NCBI RefSeq assembly: GCF_022201045.2
Contig: NC_068559.1
Location: 5,430,501-5,494,500, forward strand
Direction of reading: 5' to 3'
Length of the DNA stretch: 64,000 nucleotides
From: Citrus sinensis
Lineage: Eukaryota; Streptophyta; Magnoliopsida; Sapindales; Rutaceae
The translations under genes and the position numbers were made by a program. Under the pieces are notes generated by a model, which worked only from the letters and a program-made list of their open reading frames with translations, did not search any database and was not told the origin of the DNA. Of this stretch, positions 10,925-21,386 are shown in pieces (the first letter of the stretch is position 1; each line of letters begins with the position of its first letter).

Positions 10925-12060
10925 TTAATAAGAAGGTGCTCTACCTTTCCACAGTTCATATGGGGTTTTATCTTCTTGCTTTCGGGGTATCTTATTTAAT
11001 AAATAATTAGTTGACAAAACAGTTGCTCCCCACATATTCTGGGGTAACACAGAACTTATTAACATTGCATTTATCATTTTTTTTAAAGTTCGATTTTTTC
11101 GCTCTGCAATCCCATTAGATTGAGGTGAATATAGAGCCGTGACTTGATGTATGATTCCACTTTGTTCACATAATGACTCAAGCGAAACAACATACTCACC
11201 ACCACAGTCACTCATTAATTCTTTGATTTTTTCTATTAAGTTGATTCTCAACTTCATTTTTGTAAAGAATAAACTTTTCTAAAGTTTCATCTTTACTTTT
11301 CAACAAATATACATAGCAATACTTTGTGCAATCGTCAATAAAGGTAATAAAATATTTATTACCACCTCTTGTTTGAATGGATTTAAAATCACAAATATCA
11401 TTATATATTAAAACTAGTGGTTCGGTGTTTCTTTTAATTGTTTGGAAAAATGACCTAGTTAGTTTTGCCTCAACACAAGTTTCACACTTATGTTTCAAAT
11501 CAATTTCGAAATTTGGAATATGCTTCATGTTAATTAATTTACGTAAAGAATTAAAATTAACATGTCTTAATCTACCATACCAAAGATTAGAAGACTCAAG
11601 CAAATAAGTAGAAGAACTAGCTTCATTATTAATTTTTGATTTTAGAGTCATTACATTGAGCTTAAATAGTCCATCATTAACATAACCCTTTCCCGCATAC
11701 ATCTCATTCTTAGACAAAACTACCATATCTGACTCAAACACTATTCGGAAACCATGTTTATTCAACAGCGATCCAGACACCAAGTTCTTCCGAATTTCTG
11801 GCACATAAAGCACATCGTTCAGAGTCAGTTCTTTTCCAGAAGTCATCTTCAAAAACACCTTCCTTTGACCCTCAATCTCAGACGTAGCAGAATTCCCCAT
11901 GAATAGCTTCTCTCCATTGCTAACTGCTTCAAATGAAGTGAACAACCCTTTGTCCAAGCAAACATGTCTGGTTGCTCTCGTATCAATCCGCCATTCTCTC
12001 GGATTAGAGCCAACCAGATTCACTTCTGAAACCACTGCAGAGAGGTTTATGTCTGAAACA
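10925..12060 (-). pseudogene. Copia-B protease and integrase (broken)
   Basis: Protease lies near 12000 with WRIDTRATRHVC; family members have a D-T-G-A active site, so the glycine is replaced by arginine. The integrase zinc-binding segment LWYGRLRHVNFNSLRKL and CETCVEAK follow, then the catalytic core with YFITFIDDCTKYCYVYLLKSKDE (11260-11380). A frameshift near 11240 leads to the second core part at 10925-11257, which shows GGEYV, SPQSNGIAERKNRT and KTPYELWKG. An in-frame stop precedes the protease near 12063. Family role: polyprotein cleavage and cDNA insertion; this copy cannot do either as written. Confidence 0.8.
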
Positions 12061-12965
12061 TGTTAAGTAATATTTTTCACCACATTCGCCTCTCGCTTCT
12101 TTTTAGGCAACCTGTAATCTGAAGCCTTGTGACCCATCTTATCACAATTAAAACATTTTCCTTGAAACTTTGTTTGCTTCTTGGAAATTCCTTCTTTTGG
12201 ACCCAATTTTTTATTTTTATTATTGTTAGGTCAATGTTCAACAACATTTACCTTTGCCATAGAAATAGCCCCTCTTCTTTCTGCATTTCTATTATCTTCC
12301 TCAATTCGGAGCTTAACAACCAGCCCTTCAATATTCATTTCCTTGCATTTATGCTTCAAATAGCTCTCGAAATCTTTCCAAGCAAGAGGCAATTTTTCAA
12401 TAATTGCAGCCACTTGAAAAGTTTCACTTAGCATCATCCCTTCTGCAAGGATTTCAGATAATATGATTTGAAGCTCTTGTACTTAACTTATTACAGTTTT
12501 AGAATCCATCATTTTATAGTCTAGGAAGCGACCAACAACAAACTTTTTGGTACCCGCATCCTCAGTTTTATATTTTCGGTCTAAGGATTCACATAGCTTC
12601 TTGGTTGTTTTCTTTCCTATGTATACATTATACAAGGAATCACTAAGGTCATTCATTACATAATTTTTACATAAAAAATCAGAATGGTGCCATGCATCAA
12701 TTGCACTTGCAACTTGAATATTTGTTTCACCCTCTTTGGGTTTAGGAGCATCCTCCGTCAAGAACCTCGCAAGGTTCAACGTGGTCAAGTAAAAGAATAT
12801 CTTTTGCTGCCAACGTTTGAAATTCTGGCCATTGAATTTTTCTGGCCTTTCTTCATGGTTCACAGGAATTGCCACAGAGGCTGGTTCCTTCACAACAGAT
12901 GGTCCAGCAGCAGAAGCTGAAACAAGGACAATCGGAACTACATCATTGGTTTCGGAAGTTGCCAT
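12061..12965 (-). pseudogene. Copia-B gag (broken)
   Basis: Starts at ATG 12965 ([15 protein letters not shown]...), with gag features [27 protein letters not shown] and [15 protein letters not shown]. An in-frame TAA at 12483-12485 replaces the Gln expected before VQELQ; the frame continues at 12231-12437 and stops again (TGA) in an Asn/Lys-rich linker. Beyond it, a zinc knuckle CFNCDKMGHKASDY can be read in the same frame near 12160-12120, with the last cysteine changed to tyrosine. Bases 12966-13207 are the 5' leader of the element and hold no gene. Confidence 0.8.
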
Positions 12966-13207
12966 CTCTACGTTTAAATCTGTTTTAAGATTGTTAGAAA
13001 AATCACAGTGAGTTAAACAAATAAAAACCAGTAGCTAATTTAAACAATAACATAAAACAACAACTGGAAATCACGAATGAACAACTGAAAAACAGCAGGG
13101 AAAAGAAAACTGAAAACAAAAAAAAAAATCCGAGGCCTGCACAGGACAGTTTCCTTAAAACAGATTTACCACCTACTGCAGTGCTTTAGGTTTGAAGGTA
13201 ACTGTTT

Positions 13208-13215
13208 ACCAGGAT
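13208..13215. repeat. Left target-site duplication of hAT element
   Basis: accaggat here versus acaaggat at 20565-20572, seven of eight bases identical. An 8-bp duplication is the hallmark of hAT insertion, and the duplication defines the element ends. Confidence 0.8.
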
Positions 13216-13239
13216 TAGAGATGGCCAATGGGCCGGGCA

Positions 13240-13500
13240 ACACGTGGCACGGTACGGGTACGGCACGTGTCCGTACGGCACGGCACGGCACGAGCATGTC
13301 TCGGTGAGGCATGAGGCACGGCACGGCACGCACGTGGGCCGTGCCGGGCCTAGAATTTTAGGCACGCGGACCTTAAAGCACGGCACAATTAGAGATGGGC
13401 CAAAGCACGGCACGCAAAAAAGCACGTAATAAGCACGGTTCATTGGTGGGCTAGCACGCGGCCCGTGAGCCATCAATAGCACGTGGGCCAAAATATATCC
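13240..13500. repeat. Left subterminal GGCACG array of hAT
   Basis: Dense direct and inverted copies of cggcacg / cgtgcc (for example 13279-13290, 13316-13330) in a GC-rich block that contrasts with the AT-rich interior. In hAT elements such subterminal motifs bind the transposase BED finger; here that is inference. Confidence 0.7.
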
Positions 13501-14269
13501 AAGTAAATTTTTTTAACAAAAAGTAAATATAAAATGTTATAAAATTAAAGTAAAATATCTTGAAATTAAATGTTTTAATATATTTTTTAGTATAGACTTT
13601 TAAAAATTAATTTAAATCATTAAATCTTAGTTTAAATAAATATTCTAATTTTTTATGATTATAATTTATTAAATGAATAAGTAAATATCATGATTTTAAT
13701 AAATAAAATTATAAATATCATAATTTTATTTATGAAATTTATTAAATGAATAATGTTATTTATGATATTTATTTAATTATTTATTTTTGTTTATAATTTA
13801 TTAAATGAATAAGTAAATAACTAAATATCATGATTTTAATAAATAAAATTATAAATATCATAAATTTATAAATTATAAATAAAAAATAAATTTTTTTCCA
13901 ATATAATAATAAAATATTTTTAATAGGAAATATTTTTCATATTAATATTAAATCATAACTTAGTTAATATTTAATACAGATACGTTTCATTTGTGAATGA
14001 AATATTTTTCATATTTATACAAAAGAAAAAATTATGATAAATTAAAAATTACATTTTCATTAAATGAAGTTAAAGTACAATTATAATATTAGTAATTCAA
14101 ATAAAATTAAGTGTAATTTGCATCACTATAGTTAATAGTACATCCCAACTAGGTTAGCACCTACTGAACCATCTATCATTTGCAAATTTATAACCTTCTC
14201 ACTAATAAAATTTGTTTCAAAAAGTTACAAGAAAAAAAAGTCTCTAGTCTTTGGAAGTGGCTTCAATGT
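13501..14269. other. AT-rich hAT interior without a gene
   Basis: Very AT-rich DNA with repeated aataaaattataaatatcat and ttattaaatgaataagtaaat phrases (13670-13870). No supported coding sequence; probably 3' untranslated region and spacer of the transposase gene. Confidence 0.6.
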
Positions 14270-15019
14270 TCAGTACTCTGCATAATTTAGATCCACTTCA
14301 TCTTGATCAACATTCAAACTCTCAATTTGTTTAATTAAAGCATTTTGCCAATCTTGTTGCACTCGGCGTTCAGCATCTTCCCAATCTTTCAAACACAACA
14401 AAGAGTCTAATGTCTTTGATGACAATCTTGACCGATGTTCATCTAGAATTCTGCCACATGTACTAAAAGTTGATTCTGATGCTACAGTTGAAGCTGGAGG
14501 GGTTAGTAGATCACAGGTCATAAGGGATAATATAGGGAAAAAAGATGTCTTACCCATCTAAAATTATAAAATATCAAAATTTTACAATTGTGAAGGAGTT
14601 GCTAAATCTTCAAGATTGGCAGAACAATATCTTTGCAATTCATTATGGTAGCGTTTACTTTTTGGATTGGAGTGGGAATCCTAAGGAGTGTGAATCCTAG
14701 GATTGGAAGTGTGGAGTGGGAGTTGGAGTAAGTTGTTTACTTGCACTGGAATGAAAGTATGGAATGGAGATCAGAATCCAATTTATGTGTTTACTTTGTC
14801 TTGGATTGGGAGTAAATAGTTTTAAATTACAATTTTATCCTTTTGTAAAGAATTATAGTTTTTAATTACAAAGTTCATAAAAAAAATATTTAATGAATAA
14901 ACATTTATTTTATTATATTTATAAATTTATAATAATTATTAATATTCTTAATTATGAACATCACAATTTTTTTAAATTTTATTTATATAAATTAAAAACT
15001 GTTGATAAGGGCAATATAA

Positions 15020-15490
15020 ATGAAATATTTTTACTATTAACATAGTATGAAATTAATATTTTCTTAGAATAAACTATTTATTAGTATTAATAATTAATAT
15101 TAAATAAATATAATACTATTATTTTTAAACAAATATAATAATATTATATTTTCAAATAAAGATTGTATATAGTAATATTATTAATTCTCCATTAATATAA
15201 TAATATTATTTTTAAGTAAATTAAACTTGGAATCAAACCGAATTATTATTTAGTTAAATATAATAATATTATTTAAATATTTATTAAATATAGTTATAGT
15301 AAATTTAATAAAAAGAAGGGTAAATATAAAATGAAACATTATTTTATTTTATATAATTATATTAAATTTATTAATATAATATTATTTAGTACAAAATTAA
15401 TATTTTCTTAGAATAAACTATTTATTATTATTAATATTAAATAAATATAGTACTATTATTTTTAAAATAAATATAATAATATTATATTAT
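15020..15490. repeat. Diverged ~360-bp tandem repeat in PIF-like element
   Basis: The stretch around 15045-15150 (aaattaatattttcttagaa followed by ataaactatttatta) recurs at 15392-15490 with minor differences. Confidence 0.7.
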
Positions 15491-15573
15491 TAAATAAAGA
15501 TAGCATATATTTATTAATTCTCTATTAATATAATAATATTATTTTTAAGTAATTTTAACTTATAATCAATGTA

Positions 15574-15787
15574 AATTATTATTTAGTTAAATATAATTAT
15601 ATTATTTAAATAAATATAATTATAAATTATTTTATTTTATTAAATTAAATTAAAAACAAATGGTAGAAAATGGTGAGGTGAATTATTATTTAGTTAAATA
15701 TAATTATATTACTTAAATAAATATAATTATAAATTATTTTATTTTATTAAATTAAATTAAAAACAAAGGGTAGAAAATGGTGAGGTG
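15574..15787. repeat. 107-bp tandem duplication in PIF-like element
   Basis: Units 15574-15680 and 15681-15787 differ at only a few positions; each ends in ggtagaaaatggtgaggtg. Confidence 0.85.
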
Positions 15788-17699
15788 AGAGTGGATTCCC
15801 ACTCCCACATCTCTCCATAGGAGTCCCACTCCCACTCCCCACTCCAAAAATGGGTGGGGCCCACGGAGTGGGAGGAATCCACACTCCTCACTCCCACTCC
15901 AGAAAGTAAACATTGCCTATGATTAGTATCAATACTAGAGGCAACACCCTTACCTTTGAGTAACAAAAGGTGAGCTGGATTTTTATAAGAAGTCGATGCT
16001 TGTTGAACATTAGAATATGTATTGCTTGATCCGAATTTATTTCGATAAAAATTAAAAAGTTCATGCATAGAGGACATAATTGTATCAAAATTTGTATCAA
16101 GCCCGGTTTGTAAATTTTCACTAATACCCTCAACTAAAAGTTTTGCACCAACTTCCTTGATTGTAGGATCCAACACTACTGCAAAAATAAATAGGTGGGG
16201 AATATCTTTCCAATATTTTTGGAATTTTTCCTCCATGGTATCACAAACATTTTTAAACATAATATTCTCTCTAAAAGTCTTAAAAGTATAACTTATATTA
16301 TACAAGTGCATTAACACTTTACATGAAGTAGGCTCATAAACAATAGAACATGCAAGAGTAGCATCATAAAATACCTTTAAAAAATCCATAAATTTAAATG
16401 CAACATTCCAATCATAATCAGTGATATGATAATCTTCATCATTCATTCTCTCATTGTAAAAACTAGAAATTGCTTTAGAATAGTTTTGACAAGAAAGCAA
16501 CATTAAATACGTAGAATTCCAACGAACTTTCATGTCAAGGTTGAATTTTCTCCTTTTCAATCCAAAAATTTTGAACATCTCCAAAAATTGTTGACGTCTT
16601 GAAGGTGCTCTAATATATAAAATGGCTGCTCTAATTTTTTCTAAATAATGATTTATATGAGTCATACTAGCTTGAACAATTAAATTAATAATATGACACA
16701 CACATCTCACATGAAAAAATTTTGAACCACGTGCAGGCATGAGAGTATAAATATTCCGCAAAAACATATCAATTGCAGCTGTATTGGCAAATGCATTATC
16801 AAATGATATGCTAAACAATTTATCAGTAATTTCATATTCTCTTAAAACAGACATTATAACTGCATAAATTACTGAACCAGTGTGAGGATATTCTAATTCA
16901 TGAAATGCAAGCAATTTTTTTTTCCAACCTCCATTTACCATTAATGTCATGCATAGAGTGCGAAGTCACACAAAAATAACCAACCATATTAATACCAGTC
17001 CAACAATCATAAGAAATTGAAATAACACCATTAAAATTGATAAAAGTATTAATTAAAAGTTTTTTCATGTCATGAAAAATTTTAGTTAAATCACATTTTA
17101 ATGTATTTCTAGGCACTTTCTTAAGTTGAAGCTGAACATACCTTTGCAAAAAATTTATTAGACGTTCATCTTCTGAAAATGTTAAAGGTTGTTCTGCTGC
17201 AACAATATACCGAGCCAATCCTTCTCGCATGTTCTGTTGTGAATATCTTAATGATGTTATACCGGAAGGTCCAGAACCATATTGTGAGAGTTGGGTTTGT
17301 GTTAGGTCTTGTGGCACGTGTTTTGTCTGACAAGTTTCCATATGTCGTCTAAGATGTCCAGTTCCACCATTGCTTTTGGCACTTAAAGCAGATTGACAAT
17401 ATTTGCACACTGCTTGATCCATCATTTCACCTTTTTTGTTTTAACGTTTTTCCAAAGTAAAACATGACCAAACAATCGATGTTCTTTGTCGTTTGGAGGT
17501 AGTAGTAGGACTGGCAGTCGAAGAAGTAGAACCACTTTAACTTGCTTGAGAAGTAGGAGGCGATTGTTAAGGTGGGACAATAAATATATTACTTGGATCA
17601 AATTCTGGTGCAGCAATTTCTTCATTTGCAACTTCCTCCCCCTCTTCAACAAAATTAAAATTCTCATCTAACTCGAAATGAGAGTGAGACGTTTTATAT

Positions 17700-19580
17700 A
17701 ATCAGTGTTTTGGTAAATAAAGGCGTCTGGAATGTATTTGTGCGGGTGAAAAAAAGAAAAAAAATTATTGAGCAAGAGAATGGAGATTCGTGTGTTAAAT
17801 GGTGTTGAATGATGTTTTGCTTTTGTTTGAGATTTCAGTAACAAAGGGAAGTTGCTGGAATTGTTGCTGGAATTGTAGCAAAGAAGATTGGACAAGCAGA
17901 GACTAGAGATGACTGATGAGACAAGAGAGATAACGAGGAGATAGAGATTGAGAAGTGAGATAAGTTCGAAAATAATTTAATTGTTTAAGTAAAATAAAAA
18001 AGTAAACATATTAACGGTCAAGACAGGCAAACACGCAAAGCTTCCTACAAGACTGCCAACCTACAAGTCTACAACTGCGAAGCTTCCTGCAACTCTGCAA
18101 GGCTGCAGCAAATTAAACAGTTGCATTTAATTATTCATTTATCCGTTGGAATTGTAAGGTGAGTAATTGATTTAATTTAGAATTTTTTTATTATTAAAAA
18201 TCAGAAATAGTTAATTGTTGAGGGACATGTCTATGGTACCGATTATGTAACAAACATCTCCCGTCATCCCACTCCCACCATCCGATTGTCTATTGTTTAG
18301 TTTCTCACTCCACATCCAACGGCTGATGCTGCAGTCTGTAGCTTACAAATTATGTAAGCTAGTCAAGTCCAATTGTTGAATGCCCATGTTGTGAAATTGA
18401 CTAGTCACCTAATCATATCAACTTTATTGTTAATTCAATTAATTCAGAATTTTTTTATTCAATTAATTCAGAATTTTTTTTGTCCGTTGGGTGAGTAATG
18501 AAAATATGAAATTAATTTAAATTTTTTTTGTCATTAAAAATCAAAAAACATTAATTGATAATCAGAGCCCGACTGCTCATACTGTAAAATTGAGTAGTCA
18601 TATCAATTTTACTGTTAATTCAAAAAAAAAATTTGTCCGTTGGGTGAGTAATTCAATTAATTCAGAATTTTTTTAATTCAATTAATTCAGAATTTTTTTT
18701 GTCGGTTGGGTGAGTAATAAAATTAATTTAAATTTTTTTATTATTTAATAATTAGAAAAAATTAATTTCTAAGTGCACCGTTGTTTTTTATTTTTAAAAA
18801 TAATTTTAGTAATTAATTTTTTTTCAAAACAACATATTAAATTAAAAAAAATTTGTGGTTCATTGTTACAAGAGAATCACGCAACTATCACAATGTTAAT
18901 AAATCCTATCACAAGTGTATTGATGAGATAATATTATAGTAGTAAACTAGTAATACGGGAGGAGCTTGCATTCATTATGTAGAGTATTTTCTTTCTTTGA
19001 ATTCAAATTCTCAACTCAAATTTTCAACACGGTAGTTGTCATATAGTGCACATGCAGACGTGCAGATTGCAGTGCAGCCAATTCAAGTTTCAGGATTTGA
19101 AAATTGTGAAAGTTGCAATTTGCAAGCGTGTTGTAATTTGTAAAATTGAGTAATCATGTCAATTTTATTGTTGCGAGTCTTGTGACTGTAAAATTTTAAA
19201 ATTATGTGCAGTGTAATCAATTAAAAATTTGAAAAATTATGAAAGTTAACTGACAATGATGTGTAAATAATAAAAAATTGGGATCATTGTGCATTTGTTT
19301 TAATATTTTTATTTATTTTTTAAATAATTTAAGATTTTTTTCCTACATGCCAACCAAGCACTTGCCTCACGGCTATATTTATATTTCACTAAATAGTTTT
19401 TTACTTACTCTTTTTACTCCCACTGACAAAGTAAATAAAATTAATTTTTTTCTTTTTATTACTATCTAATATTATATATACACGCCATTATGCTATGATG
19501 CTTCACAATTCTTATTCTTCTTCTTTTTCCTCAAACTTTCCAATATTCTAAAAGCCAAAATCATTATGAATCCGTAGCAA
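17700..19580. other. hAT interior spacer with repeated motif block
   Basis: No gene supported. At 18120-18760 a motif of the form aattaattcagaattttttt followed by gtccgttgggtgagtaat and aaattaatttaaattttttt recurs three to four times. This lies between the divergent transposase gene and the small BED ORF and would hold both promoters. Confidence 0.6.
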
Positions 19581-19586
19581 CATAAT

Positions 19587-19874
19587 ATGAATGCAGAAGA
19601 ACCTCAACACCCTCAAGAATACGGTGTTGATGTAGTTGGACCTCAACAAAATGCTAGGCTAAATCAGCCCAGAAGTCGTTTTTTAAATGAGATTTTTCAA
19701 AATTTTACTACAATAAGGGAGGAAATAATAGATAATAGTTTGCATCGTCCTTACAAGCGGATGATCTTGAGGTGCAACTATTGTCATCGAGAAGTTATTT
19801 ATTCAAACACCCATGGCACCTTGGGTTTACGTCGGCATGTGTCAAATTGTTTAGCTCGCCACCAGCCGAGATAG
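19587..19874 (+). CDS. Small BED-type zinc-finger protein in hAT element
   Basis: A 95-residue ORF on the strand opposite to the transposase. Residues about 1-55 are Gln/Asn/Pro-rich with a FLNEIFQNF segment. Residues 62-90 form C-N-Y-C ... H-G-T-L-G-L-R-R-H-V-S-N-C, the Cys2...His...Cys layout of a BED finger, close to the pattern in the transposase of the same element (CKYC...HLRRHMETC). No catalytic or dimerisation domain follows. A TATA-like attatatata lies at 19471-19480, about 110 bp upstream. The ORF has no internal stop although the transposase has many. It could be a DNA-binding accessory or repressor protein, or the 5' fragment of a second transposase copy. Function unknown. Confidence 0.55.
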   Translation: MNAEEPQHPQEYGVDVVGPQQNARLNQPRSRFLNEIFQNFTTIREEIIDNSLHRPYKRMILRCNYCHREVIYSNTHGTLGLRRHVSNCLARHQPR

Positions 19875-20284
19875 AATTAACCTTGCTCGTTTCCCGTATC
19901 CATAGTTGTGATTAATAAATGTTTTTTTCGTGCTTGTTATTCGTCAATTAATCGTAGTTTGCGTTTCGTAGTTGTAACTTGTAAGTTGTGACCTATGATT
20001 TGTTATATTAATATTTCGTAGTTATGACTTATTGTAATGATTATTCGAGAATTGCATTTTTAATTTTAATTAATTATTATTATGATCTATGGAATTAAAT
20101 TTAATTAAATTTATGTATTGTTGTGTTATGAATTATGATTGATTATTGTGAAATAAAATATATAGTTGTGAAATTTTGATAAACTAATAATAAAATGTTA
20201 ATTGCTTTCTTAATAAAAATTAATATTATTATGATTATGAATATTATTATTATTATTATCATTATTATTATTATTATATTGGTG

Positions 20285-20550
20285 GGCTTAAAAAAGCACG
20301 TCAGGCATGTGGGCTTGAATAAAGCACGCCAGACACGTGGGCTTTTTTAAGCACGATAAAAAAACAAAAAGTTGGTGGGCTTTTTTTGGGCATGGCCCAC
20401 GGCACGGCACGAGCGGGCTCGTGCTGTGGGCCGTGCTGGGCTCAACTGAAAAAAAGGTAGGCACGGCACGGCACGGCCCACCAATTTGGTGGGTCGTGCC
20501 GTGCCGGCCCACGAGCCCTTATGGGCCGACAGTTGATGCCGGCACGGCCC
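20285..20550. repeat. Right subterminal GGCACG array of hAT
   Basis: GC-rich array of ggcacggcacg / cgtgccgtgcc motifs and gtgggc phrases, mirroring the left end at 13240-13500. Confidence 0.7.
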
Positions 20551-20564
20551 ATTGGCCACAGTTA

Positions 20565-20572
20565 ACAAGGAT
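20565..20572. repeat. Right target-site duplication of hAT element
   Basis: acaaggat, matching accaggat at 13208-13215 except for one base. Confidence 0.8.
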
Positions 20573-21384
20573 ACAACGGGCATGAATTTTTTGTCAAGCA
20601 CAGACAAATAATTCGGGCGAACCACAACAGTGTATAAGCTCGATGAAGAACAGAACGACGAAAGAATGAAAGAAATTTTTAGAGTGCTCTTGTGTGCTGG
20701 TTTTTCTTATGTGTCAAAACAGAAGAAGAAGCTGTCTTTTTATACACATGTGAGGATGTAACAACAACACAATATTGAATTTTCGAATTCAATACATGCC
20801 ATTTAATTGTTATAACTGCCAATTGAATTGTTTAAATTCAATTCAGTCAATTGATTTCAAAATTGAATTGTATAACAGCTCAAAATGATTGCGAAGCTGT
20901 TACAAATCTTTTGAATTCAAAAACGTGAAACTGTTACAAAAAAAAATTTAAAAGAAAATTAAAAACATGTCATGCAAGCTTGGTGATTTTGGGCTGACAT
21001 TGGTGTACGCAGGACGTGCGGGCGCACACGAGTTCAACCAAATCGGTCATGGATTCGCACCCCCTCTGCGCACGCGTGTGGAGAGAGCCCCTATCCTTAA
21101 AATTCTTGTTCATGCATGGTTAAGTGTTTATATATAAACACTAATCCCTTGACTTCTTTTTCCTACGTGGGATAAGCCTCATTTCCTTTCAAATTTCTAA
21201 CTTTAAAGGGGTACTTTGAGAGACAATTTCTCATTCACCCAAGTACTATTTTGAGTAAATAAATATACACTTTTGAAGTATTCACGAAGTAGAACCCGAA
21301 CTTCATAAGATTCTCCACTTTCGTTAAGTGGGACCCACTCAAAAAATGGCCTTAAAATAACTTGTTGATATCCTATTTTTTTAA
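20573..21384 (-). repeat. Copia-B 5' LTR (with part of leader)
   Basis: Bases 20684 to about 21384 match the truncated 3' LTR at 7846-8338, with an extra ~200 bp at 20822-21025. The inner boundary is not clear because no convincing primer-binding site was found; 20573-20683 is LTR or leader. On the minus strand the LTR begins TGTTAAAAAAATAGG. Confidence 0.65.
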
Positions 21385-21386
21385 CA

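Larger units (their letters stand above)
14647..15917. mobile_element. PIF/Harbinger-like non-autonomous element
   Basis: 1,271 bp. Left end ggtagcgtttactttttgga, right end as reverse complement ggcaatgtttactttctgga; flanked by tat on both sides (14644-14646, 15918-15920). Both ends hold tandem ggagtggga / tcccactcc motifs. The interior is AT-rich with internal duplications and no transposase. The 3-bp target duplication and end type fit PIF/Harbinger or Tourist-like elements, although the classical target is TAA/TTA. Confidence 0.7.
14270..17690 (-). pseudogene. hAT transposase (BED finger, RNase-H-like, hATC), broken
   Basis: From right to left: an acidic N-terminus (about 17690-17590), a BED zinc finger with SIVWSCF, CKYCQSALSAKSN and HLRRHMETC (about 17480-17340), then the RNase-H-like core with ISISYDCWTG (17000-16980), an 8-base A-run frameshift near 16918, SISFDNAFANT (about 16800), CVCHIINL, VRWNSTYLML, a DUF4413-like section, and the C-terminal dimerisation domain PASTVASESTFSTCGRILDEHRS (14270-14557). 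In-frame stops occur before and within the BED region (near 17575, 17540, 17440) and near 14610-14560. The PIF-like element splits the gene at 14647-15917. Family role: cut-and-paste transposition. Related to RICESLEEPER-type proteins; non-functional. Confidence 0.85.
13216..20564. mobile_element. hAT superfamily DNA transposon (7.35 kb with nested insert)
   Basis: Terminal inverted repeats: left tagagatggccaatgggcc, right (reverse complement) taactgtggccaatgggcc. An 8-bp target duplication flanks it. Subterminal arrays of the GGCACG motif occupy both ends. The minus strand encodes a decayed BED/hATC transposase (14270-17690) interrupted by a PIF-like element at 14647-15917; without that insert the element is about 6.1 kb. 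A divergent plus-strand ORF (19587-19874) lies in the right half. It inserted in the 5' leader/LTR part of Copia-B. Confidence 0.85.
7846..21384 (-). mobile_element. Ty1/copia retrotransposon Copia-B, host of nested insertions
   Basis: A minus-strand copia element of about 6.2 kb once the hAT (13216-20564) is removed. The partial 3' LTR is 7846-8338, the internal region runs from 8339 rightwards, and the 5' LTR lies right of the hAT (within 20573-~21384). The two LTR copies match over ctcttgtgtgctgg..., cgcgtgtggagagagcc and agtgggacccactcaaaaaatg segments with clear divergence and a roughly 200-bp deletion in the left copy (after base 7980). Gag, PR, IN, RT and RH are all present but mutated. 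Element boundaries at the extreme right are uncertain by a few bases. Confidence 0.8.

Noticed and set aside
13186..13491. ORFs in the GC-rich hAT ends (also 20288-20625)
   Set aside because: Produced by the GGCACG arrays; reading on both strands gives low-complexity Pro/Arg/Ala-rich products.
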